Shown in pieces: positions 7,921 through 13,869 of a DNA stretch of 15,334 nucleotides (its first letter is position 1; every line of letters begins with the position of its first letter). A program made the translations under genes and the position numbers. The notes beneath the pieces were generated by a model. That model ran no database searches. It worked only from the letters and a program-made list of their open reading frames with translations, and had not been told where the DNA came from. This DNA comes from an uncultured Oscillospiraceae bacterium (GTDB lineage: Bacteria > Bacillota > Clostridia > Oscillospirales > Ruminococcaceae). The DNA lies in the NCBI GenBank assembly GCA_910577365.1, contig CAJTMU010000051.1, forward strand, positions 1 to 15,334, in the 5' to 3' direction.

Positions 7921-8125
7921 GATTTTGAAAAAAATCAAAGGGTCAGTGTACATATGTGTATATCTTAGTGTCAGGGTGGTGGCAAACCCTGAAAGGTGCA
8001 CATTTGTAATGATTAATTTATGCTGATAAAGGAAAAGTCAGCAGAAATTTTTACACAAGTTAACCTTTAATTGGATTTACAGACACCTTCTAATATAATT
8101 ATCCGCGATAAGTGCAAGTAACCTA
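7921..8125. other. Non-coding spacer with small inverted repeats and a second promoter candidate
   Basis: No credible gene. It holds TCAGGGT/ACCCTGA (7971-7977 and 7986-7992) and TGCTGA/TCAGCA (8021-8026 and 8038-8043, followed by a short T run). A sigma-A-like TTGGAT (8071-8076) with 17-nt spacer and TATAAT (8094-8099) reads rightward. A short RNA gene here cannot be excluded, but no known family was recognised. Confidence 0.4.
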
Positions 8126-8154
8126 TTGTAATAATCAAAAAATTGTGATACAAT
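8126..8154 (+). promoter_or_regulatory. Candidate sigma-A promoter of the DUF2339-like gene
   Basis: TTGTAA (8126-8131), 17-nt spacer, TACAAT (8149-8154). A start near 8161 would place the long inverted repeat at the very 5' end of the mRNA. The promoter is flanked by an imperfect inverted repeat (CCTATTGTA at 8122-8130 against TACAAT..AGG at 8149-8160), which could be an operator. Confidence 0.5.
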
Positions 8155-8160
8155 AATAGG

Positions 8161-8287
8161 GAAATGCTGATTAAAACATATCTGTCAGCTCAGGCGAGGA
8201 TACTTACAGGTCTTATTGTGTTATGTTTTGTTTTAATCAGCTATCCTTTAATATGACAATTACATCAGACAGAAAAGGAGATTTGCC
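8161..8287 (+). promoter_or_regulatory. Structured 5' leader, riboswitch-like, upstream of the DUF2339-like gene
   Basis: A perfect 13-bp stem (8166-8178 with 8229-8241) closes a 50-nt loop. AGGATA in the loop (8197-8202) is complementary to TATCCT (8242-8247) directly after the stem, giving a possible pseudoknot. TCCTTT (8244-8249), sharing bases with that partner, is complementary to AAAGGA (8274-8279) inside the gene's Shine-Dalgarno (AAGGAG 8275-8280). The two pairings exclude each other. It matches no riboswitch class I recognise. Confidence 0.45.
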
Positions 8288-10252
8288 ATGAATAACAGCA
8301 GCTATCCACAAGGTCACCAGCCTCAAAATCAGCATACTCAGCCAAAGAAGCAGACACCCGCAGGCGGAGAGCTTTTTGTTGGGCTTAATATATTGAGCAA
8401 AATCGGGGTCGTTTTTATTATACTTGGAGTCATAGCGTTTGCGGCAGTATCGGAGGGATATCTTCCTGCAACGGTAAGAATGATAATGATTTTTGCGGTA
8501 GGCGCTGTAATGGCGGGGGCAGGTGAGCTGTTTTACCGCATACATTCCGTGGTATTTGCGCGTGCTCTTACGCTGGGGGCGATAATTGACGCCGCGGTTT
8601 CCGTACTGATAAGCTACTACGCGCTTGAATCGATTAACGCGATAGCCGTTATCGGCATTGGAACCGGTGTATCGCTTGGCGGCATGATGCTTGCATGGCG
8701 CTATAAATCCCAGACGATCATGATAATAACGCTTATATGTGCCTTTTTACCCTATTTTGCGGCAGCAGATACGAAAGCGGGATTTTATTCTGCGCTTACC
8801 TATCTGCTTGTAGTTCAGGGCGCGGCGGTGATAGTTGCGGCGCATAAAAAATGGGGCGGCGTAATCCCGACGGGTATGATGTGCAACTTTTTCATGTCGA
8901 TATGCGTATTTGTTTTCGGTCTTACACATATTGATTCGGAGTTCCGGACAGCTGTACTCGCATCGCTTTATGTGTTTCTCTCCTATGGGATATACTCCGC
9001 GTATACCCTGCTTGAAGCCGCAAGAAACGGCGGAAAGATGCCTGCCGGGAATCAAGCTGTCTTTCTCATTGCTCAGACCCTCACTATTTTTGCCGTGATA
9101 TGCTTTATGACGATATTTACAGACAGAGCCTCGGCTGGAGCGGCGTTGTTTATGCTGGCAGCTTTATATCTTGGTCTGGAAATAGCATTTACCGCAGCTG
9201 CGGGACATAAAACCTCAGTGGTCGCCTGCGCAGACAATTTATTTCTTTCGTCTGCTTCCATTGCAATATTTACGGCACTTCCGGGCAGATACGCTTATAT
9301 TATATTCCACCTGTTTGCTGCGGCAGTCATGATATGGGGTCTCCTGTCCAAGCGGCATATGCTGAAAGGGTGGGGGTATGCCCTGCTGGCGCTGGCGGAG
9401 GGGTATTTCCTGACTTACTGCTGCTTACTCAACGACGAGTTATTTGCGTGGCAATTTACGCTTAATGCGGCGATATGGCTTGGATTGATGATATTTCATA
9501 TTGCCAGAAAAAAAGAAAGTACGCTGTTCAGCTTATACACCTCGGCAGTGGTTATAAATCTGGGAGCTTACGCGAGTTATATGCTGTCGGAAAAGCTCAT
9601 TGGGCTGCTGATACGCACCGGAACAGTGATATACGGAAACCATTGGCTTTACATCGCAGCGTTTTCCGCAGCAGCGTGGTTTCTTCTCGGATTTGTTTCC
9701 GGAAAGCTTAAGCATATGAAAAAGGGTGCAGCATGGCTGTCTCTGTCGCTTTATACAGTGGGATTGATTTGCCTGCTTACTGCGAATATACATAACGCCC
9801 GTGCAGCGAAAAGCACGGTTCTCGCAGTCATTTTGACCGTCTTACTTAATATAGCTTCGGTATTGGCAACGCTGGATATGGCTTTGAAAATAAAAGCACT
9901 CGCTCCGAAATTCGCCCGGGCTGTGGGATTGGTAGTGTCCGCTTACGGGCTGTATGCGCTGACCGTTACATTAGGCTCTAACAAATGGGTCGTATTTACA
10001 AGCTGTATAATAAGTATAGTCTACTTGGCTATGGCGGCGCTGTGGATAATCTTCGGATTCCGAAAAAATAACGCACTTTTAAGGCGATTTGGTCTTGCGC
10101 TTGCACTGCTGTCGGCGGCAAAGTTGTTCCTGTTCGACTTTAAGGGACTTGACGCGGTAGGAAGAACTCTTATGTTTATCGGCTTTGGTATTACGCTTTT
10201 GTGTATCTCGTTTGCTTACGGATTTGTCAGCAAGAAAATGAAGAACAAATAA
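8288..10252 (+). CDS. Polytopic membrane protein, DUF2339-like, function unknown
   Basis: 654 residues; ATG 8288 follows AAGGAG at 7 nt. The first 30 or so residues are hydrophilic and rich in Gln, Pro and Asn, likely cytoplasmic. Then comes GGELFVGLNILSKIGVVFII, a pattern like the start of DUF2339 proteins (a conserved G-x-N-x-L-x-K-I-G entering the first membrane helix), followed by GYLPATVRMIM and AGAGELFYR, also typical. The rest is an almost unbroken series of hydrophobic segments, roughly 18-20 membrane helices, ending in a basic tail (SKKMKNK). Family function is unknown. It stands alone: the che operon ends in a terminator before it and the next gene is convergent. Expression may be controlled by its structured leader. 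A different multi-spanning family (for example DUF2157) is the main alternative. Confidence 0.7.
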   Translation: MNNSSYPQGHQPQNQHTQPKKQTPAGGELFVGLNILSKIGVVFIILGVIAFAAVSEGYLPATVRMIMIFAVGAVMAGAGELFYRIHSVVFARALTLGAIIDAAVSVLISYYALESINAIAVIGIGTGVSLGGMMLAWRYKSQTIMIITLICAFLPYFAAADTKAGFYSALTYLLVVQGAAVIVAAHKKWGGVIPTGMMCNFFMSICVFVFGLTHIDSEFRTAVLASLYVFLSYGIYSAYTLLEAARNGGKMPAGNQAVFLIAQTLTIFAVICFMTIFTDRASAGAALFMLAALYLGLEIAFTAAAGHKTSVVACADNLFLSSASIAIFTALPGRYAYIIFHLFAAAVMIWGLLSKRHMLKGWGYALLALAEGYFLTYCCLLNDELFAWQFTLNAAIWLGLMIFHIARKKESTLFSLYTSAVVINLGAYASYMLSEKLIGLLIRTGTVIYGNHWLYIAAFSAAAWFLLGFVSGKLKHMKKGAAWLSLSLYTVGLICLLTANIHNARAAKSTVLAVILTVLLNIASVLATLDMALKIKALAPKFARAVGLVVSAYGLYALTVTLGSNKWVVFTSCIISIVYLAMAALWIIFGFRKNNALLRRFGLALALLSAAKLFLFDFKGLDAVGRTLMFIGFGITLLCISFAYGFVSKKMKNK

Positions 10253-10339
10253 ATCATGTAAAGAATGTCAGTGATGTTATAACAAATCAAAACTAAAACT
10301 ATAAACGGATTTTTTGCCCGTCAGAATAATCTGACAATA

Positions 10340-10520
10340 GCTGAAAACCTTGATTCTTTTCCACTTGCTTTTTCCACGTTTTTAACCAAGTTTTCAACCG
10401 TAAAATAAGGCTTGGTTGAGGAAAAATGCGGAAAAAACAAGCAAAGTTGTTGAAAACATGCCTTGAAAACTTGTATTTTTAACATTTTATCAACTTTTCA
10501 ACGTTGGAATTGTTGAAAAC
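10340..10520. repeat. Cluster of GTTGAAAAC-type 9-mers and TTTTCCAC words
   Basis: Exact GTTGAAAAC or its complement at 10390-10398, 10449-10457 and 10512-10520. One-mismatch copies are at 10340-10348 (GCTGAAAAC) and 10462-10470 (CTTGAAAAC), and a shortened TTTTCAAC at 10495-10502. TTTTCCAC words, resembling degenerate DnaA boxes (TTATCCACA), lie at 10357-10364 and 10370-10377. Meaning unknown. Confidence 0.55.
10364..10441. repeat. Long imperfect inverted repeat (78 nt)
   Basis: The left arm 10364-10390 pairs with the right arm 10411-10441 around a 20-nt loop. About 24 pairs plus a G-U form, with two mismatches and one 4-nt bulge, ending in AACCAAG/CTTGGTT at the loop. Could be a bidirectional terminator for the convergent genes, a small repeat element, or part of a protein-binding region. 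Confidence 0.5.
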
Positions 10521-10716
10521 TTTTCGTCTGTTTCACTAAAAAACATTGGCGCTTGCCATGCATAATAGGTTATTTATTATTCATAAATTGTCACAAATTG
10601 ACCTTATAAAAAATTTAGCAAACCATTTTTTAAAATAGCGTAACATATGCAGCATCATGCGTCTACTCATCACAACGGGGTAAATGTGTATTGTTGTTTT
10701 CTAAGCCAAACGATAA

Positions 10717-10762
10717 AAACGGACAATTCGGTACAGCGGATTCCGCCCCGAATTGTCCGTTT
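10717..10762 (-). terminator. Intrinsic terminator after the NERD gene
   Basis: A 15-bp perfect stem (10717-10731 with 10748-10762) with a 16-nt loop. On the minus strand the stem ends in T residues, giving a short T run (to 10716 and just beyond). It lies 5 nt past the stop of the minus-strand gene and would end the ychF-NERD transcript. Confidence 0.85.
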
Positions 10763-10767
10763 CTTAA

Positions 10768-11508
10768 TTATAAATCCTTTGCTGCATCCTTAAGTATCGC
10801 AGCAATTTTTTCCATACGTGACTGCGAAATAGTTTCACCGCGGTCGTAGCCTTCAAGAAAGTGAAGCAACTCCGCACTGCTGGAGCATACGTAGTCGTTT
10901 TCCCGCAAATTCAGCCGCAGCTTGGCATTTGGAGAGGAGAAAAACAACACCGTGTCCACCCACACGTCCTCGCCCGATGCGTTGAGTATGCTTTTGACGA
11001 TATCACGCTGGCGGCGCATCTGTTTTATGGGATTATCCATCTCTATACTGCTGTTTTTGCCGTCGCGGTAAAATTTCTTTTGAGTCCACTTTTCTGCTTT
11101 CCAGCTGCCGCTGATAGCACCCGAATGGTTTTTCACCTCTACAATGATAATGCCTTTATGACTTACCACCATCAGATCCAGCTCCGAACGTCCTTTTTTA
11201 TAGCGCACCGGAAGATTTCGCAGAATTATGTTGTTTCCGCTCAACTTTTTAGCTATGCGGTAGAGCTGCTTCTCACCGCGCAGCCCACTGTTCAGAACGT
11301 TGTAGCGCCTTGCGAGAAAAGCATAGCCCACATTACACAGGAAAATGAGTATTATTACCACAGCCGCGGTTATTGGGGTTTCATACAGCTTAAGCCATAC
11401 AAACGCCATAAGAAGAAGCACAGGGCATATACCCACAATTACCTGAAGCACGAACAGAGCCGCTGCTGCCTTGTTGTTGCGGTTTTTTCCCTTAATAATT
11501 TTATTCAT
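10768..11508 (-). CDS. Membrane-anchored NERD-domain (nuclease-related) protein
   Basis: 246 residues. A basic start (residues 1-13) leads into two membrane helices (about 14-39 and 46-66), then a cytoplasmic NERD domain (about 75-190): GLRGEK (75-80), D111 in SELDLMVVS, and IIVEVKNHSG (121-130) giving the D...ExK pattern of PD-(D/E)xK nuclease folds, then a Q-MRRQ helix (163-167). NERD domains are thought to act on nucleic acid; targets are unknown. The ATG at 11508 is one base after the TGA of ychF (11512-11510), and I see no good ribosome site, so translation is probably coupled to ychF. A strong terminator follows. Confidence 0.85.
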   Translation of the reverse strand: MNKIIKGKNRNNKAAAALFVLQVIVGICPVLLLMAFVWLKLYETPITAAVVIILIFLCNVGYAFLARRYNVLNSGLRGEKQLYRIAKKLSGNNIILRNLPVRYKKGRSELDLMVVSHKGIIIVEVKNHSGAISGSWKAEKWTQKKFYRDGKNSSIEMDNPIKQMRRQRDIVKSILNASGEDVWVDTVLFFSSPNAKLRLNLRENDYVCSSSAELLHFLEGYDRGETISQSRMEKIAAILKDAAKDL

Positions 11509-11509
11509 A

Positions 11510-12604
11510 TCAAACGTTGAATTTAAACAGAGTAACGTCGCCGTCCTGCATTACGTACTCCTTACCCTCCAGCCGAACAAGACCCTTTTCCTTGGCGCCG
11601 TTCATTCCTCCGCAGGAAATAAGATCATCAAAAGCAACTATCTCCGCGCGGATAAATCCTCTTTCAAAATCGGTGTGTATCTTTCCCGCTGCCTGCGGGG
11701 CTTTTGTTCCATTGGTAATTGTCCATGCGCGGACCTCCTTTGGACCCGCGGTCAGGAAAGAAATAAGTCCAAGCAGCCGGTAACCCGTTTTTATAATACG
11801 CGCAAGACCCGATGACTCCAGCTTCATATCCGCCAGAAACATTTCTTTATCCTCATCGGACATATCGGAAATTTCCGCCTCTATCTGTGCGCAAATGGGC
11901 AGTACCTCAGAGTGTTCCTCCGCGGCGATAGCGCAGACCGCCTTGAATTGTGCATTGTTGTTTATATCCCCTGTAAAATCCGCTTCGGACAGATTGGCAG
12001 CGTAAATAACGGGTTTATTCGAGAGCAGGGGGGTATCTTTCAACATTTCCCTCTCTTCTTCGGAGTAGTCATAGCTGCGGGCAGATTTTCCGTTTTCAAG
12101 ATGAGCCTTAAGCGCTTCAAAAAAGTCAAGCTCCTTCTGAACGCTTTTATCGCCCTTAAGCGCCTTTTTCGCCCTGTCTATCCGACGCTCCAGTATCTCC
12201 AGGTCGGAGAATACAAGCTCGAGATTGATGGTTTCTATATCCCGCGCCGCACCTATTGAACCGTCGACATGAATAATGTTGTCGTCCTCAAAGCAGCGCA
12301 CAACATGGACGATAGCGTCAACCTCGCGGATATTTGATAAAAACTTGTTTCCCAGACCCTCGCCCTTGCTCGCGCCCTTTACCAGTCCAGCGATATCAAC
12401 AAATTCCAAAGTGGCGGGGGTGAATTTTTCGGGGCTGTACATCTCGGCGAGCTTGTCCAGACGCTCATCGGGAACGGAAACTATACCCACGTTCGGCTCT
12501 ATCGTGCAAAACGGGTAATTTGCGGATTCCGCGCCCGCGTTGGTGAGCGCGTTGAACAGAGTGCTCTTGCCGACATTCGGCAGACCTACCATACCTAATT
12601 TCAT
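11510..12604 (-). CDS. ychF: Redox-regulated/ribosome-associated ATPase YchF (OBG family)
   Basis: 364 residues, the usual length. YchF is a near-universal cytoplasmic P-loop protein of the OBG GTPase family that prefers ATP; it binds ribosomes and is linked to translation and oxidative-stress control. G1 is GLPNVGKS (7-14), G3 is DIAG (70-73) followed by the characteristic LVKGASKGEGLGNKFL stretch, and G4 is the YchF-type NLSE (204-207) instead of NKxD, which explains ATP preference. A coiled-coil region (about 130-180) and a C-terminal TGS domain (about 280-363) complete the protein. The start is preceded by GAAAGG 9 nt upstream and a good sigma-A promoter. It leads a two-gene unit with the NERD gene. 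Confidence 0.97.
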   Translation of the reverse strand: MKLGMVGLPNVGKSTLFNALTNAGAESANYPFCTIEPNVGIVSVPDERLDKLAEMYSPEKFTPATLEFVDIAGLVKGASKGEGLGNKFLSNIREVDAIVHVVRCFEDDNIIHVDGSIGAARDIETINLELVFSDLEILERRIDRAKKALKGDKSVQKELDFFEALKAHLENGKSARSYDYSEEEREMLKDTPLLSNKPVIYAANLSEADFTGDINNNAQFKAVCAIAAEEHSEVLPICAQIEAEISDMSDEDKEMFLADMKLESSGLARIIKTGYRLLGLISFLTAGPKEVRAWTITNGTKAPQAAGKIHTDFERGFIRAEIVAFDDLISCGGMNGAKEKGLVRLEGKEYVMQDGDVTLFKFNV

Positions 12605-12639
12605 TGATTGTGACCTTTCTTTAAATTGTGATATTTTCT

Positions 12640-12668
12640 ATTTTAACACTTTTCGCGGCATTTTTCAA
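12640..12668 (-). promoter_or_regulatory. Sigma-A promoter of ychF
   Basis: On the minus strand, TTGAAA (12668-12663), 17-nt spacer, TAAAAT (12645-12640), followed about 35 nt later by the ychF start. A second possibility further upstream is TTGCCT with a 16-nt spacer and TACAAT. Confidence 0.65.
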
Positions 12669-12925
12669 GAGGTAATTGGCTCTTTTGCTGTTTTGCATGG
12701 AATTTTATTGTATGATTTGCATAAAGCAAGGCAAATATTGACATAATAGTGTCTTTGTTATAAACAAAGTGTCGGAACTCATGGGATATATAGTACTTTA
12801 TTGAATTTTAAAGAATTAGCAAGATTCGCAAGCATTTTATTATAAACAATACATATCAACAAAAAAGAACCAAATTTCGTTTAATTATTTATGTTAAAAG
12901 TCCGCAAACAGCGCTAAAAAAAGTT
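12669..12925. other. AT-rich spacer with a palindrome flanked by direct repeats
   Basis: No gene. The clearest structure is CTTTGTT/AACAAAG (12753-12759 and 12763-12769) with a 3-nt centre, flanked by direct copies of GTGTC (12749-12753 and 12769-12773). TTGACA at 12738-12743 with TATAAA at 12759-12764 reads rightward, but the spacer is only 15 nt and no plus-strand gene follows. No convincing terminator for the AraC-type gene is visible. Confidence 0.4.
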
Positions 12926-13657
12926 TTACAGTTCTGAACTATCACAGCACTCGCGGTACTCCAGCGGAGTCATACCTGTTTCCTCTTTGAAGCACTTGCA
13001 GAAATGGCTTTGTGAACAAAATCCGAGAGAATTTGCCACCGAGGAAAGCTGAACGTCCTTCGAAATTAGTTTTCTGGCTTCCTCTATACGCATTTTGCGT
13101 ATGCATTCCGTTATGGTGATACCCATCTCCCGCTTAAACAGCGCGGAAAGATGGCTTCGGTTGTATCCCGCCGCCGACGCTATATCTTTGACAGTTATTT
13201 TATTGTAAAGGTTATCCCTCACATACCTCAGCGTCTTTTTTACCGCAGACGAAAACCTTCCGCTTGCTGCCTCTTTCATTCTTTGCGCAAATTCGAGAGC
13301 CATATCATCGTTCACCGCAGCCACCTCCTCCGCGGTTCGGCAATTATCCGCGCGGCGAATAAAAATATCACTCAAAGTATACGCCTGCTCCTGCGACATT
13401 CCCGCGGCGATACACCGACGCGTTATGATGGTACAGTTTGCAACAAGGTGATATATCGCGTTGCGCAGGGGGTTGTCCGACAGCCTGCCCTTTTCCGAGC
13501 AGCCGTTCGGCTCGGAGGGGTATTTTCTCCTTAACTCCAGTATTCCCTCCACATCACCAGAGGAAACCATATCATAAAACTCCCTTTCGTCCCCGTACGG
13601 CGGGTGAGGAAGCCCGTTTTCACGCCTCAGCCATAGTAAATAATCCAAGTTTTTCAT
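12926..13657 (-). CDS. AraC-family transcriptional regulator
   Basis: 243 residues; ATG 13657 follows GGAG at 8 nt. The C-terminal part (about 138-237) is an AraC DNA-binding domain with two helix-turn-helix units: ITVKDIASAAGYNRSHLSAL (154-173) and VQLSSVANSLGFCSQSHFCKCF (202-223), ending in TGMTPLEYR. The N-terminal part (about 25-125) is all-helical and lacks a cupin or receiver domain. It has the pattern G-RLSDNPLRNAIYHLVANCTIITRRCIAAG followed by AYTLSDIFI, seen in a group of Firmicutes AraC regulators whose signal is unknown. It lies downstream of the dockerin gene but behind a terminator, so it is probably transcribed separately. Its targets cannot be read from the window; the adjacent secreted protein is a candidate. 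Confidence 0.9.
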   Translation of the reverse strand: MKNLDYLLWLRRENGLPHPPYGDEREFYDMVSSGDVEGILELRRKYPSEPNGCSEKGRLSDNPLRNAIYHLVANCTIITRRCIAAGMSQEQAYTLSDIFIRRADNCRTAEEVAAVNDDMALEFAQRMKEAASGRFSSAVKKTLRYVRDNLYNKITVKDIASAAGYNRSHLSALFKREMGITITECIRKMRIEEARKLISKDVQLSSVANSLGFCSQSHFCKCFKEETGMTPLEYRECCDSSEL

Positions 13658-13665
13658 TATTATAT

Positions 13666-13700
13666 CTCCAAGCCGTTAAACCGTTAAATCACTCCGTGAT
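13666..13700 (-). promoter_or_regulatory. AraC-gene leader: SD, tandem CCGTTAAA repeat and small palindrome
   Basis: Just upstream of the GGAG ribosome site (13669-13666) are two adjacent copies of CCGTTAAA (13673-13680, 13681-13688, plus-strand reading) and the palindrome ATCAC-TCC-GTGAT (13688-13700). Tandem 8-mers beside a regulator's own start may be an autoregulatory site; this is inference. Confidence 0.3.
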
Positions 13701-13704
13701 ATGG

Positions 13705-13748
13705 CAATAAAAGCTGCCCACCCCCGTGTAAATTTCAGGGCGGGCAGC
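13705..13748 (-). terminator. Intrinsic terminator after the dockerin protein gene
   Basis: On the minus strand, GCTGCCC (13748-13742) pairs with GGGCAGC (13719-13713). The stem extends by a G-U and three G-C pairs, with a loop of about 14 nt, and is followed by TTTTATTG (13712-13705). It lies about 120 nt past the stop of the dockerin gene; the bases between hold nothing recognisable. Confidence 0.85.
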
Positions 13749-13869
13749 AGTCTGTTCCACAAGCCGCCGCAGTTGGGGAAATTTTGACTGAATTTTTTCG
13801 ATGCGGCGTAATATAAATTTTTATTTTGTTTTTTAGACAATATTCCGTATTAATGTTACAGCTCTTTAG

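Larger units (their letters stand above)
10253..10716. other. AT-rich non-coding region between convergent genes
   Basis: No coding frame is credible here. It contains a small perfect hairpin GTCAGA/TCTGAC (10320-10325 and 10330-10335), a long imperfect hairpin (10364-10441), a cluster of GTTGAAAAC-like words (10340-10520), and a strongly AT-rich stretch (about 10560-10640). No clear terminator for the 8288 gene is seen unless the long hairpin serves. Confidence 0.6.

Noticed and set aside
7971..8043. Cyclic-di-GMP riboswitch near the chemotaxis operon
   Set aside because: The conserved GEMM core sequences and helix order are absent; only small unrelated hairpins are present.
10551..10580. 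dif-like recombination site (GCATAAT half followed by AT-rich DNA)
   Set aside because: Only one arm resembles a Xer site; the second arm (expected near TTATGTTAAAT) does not match.
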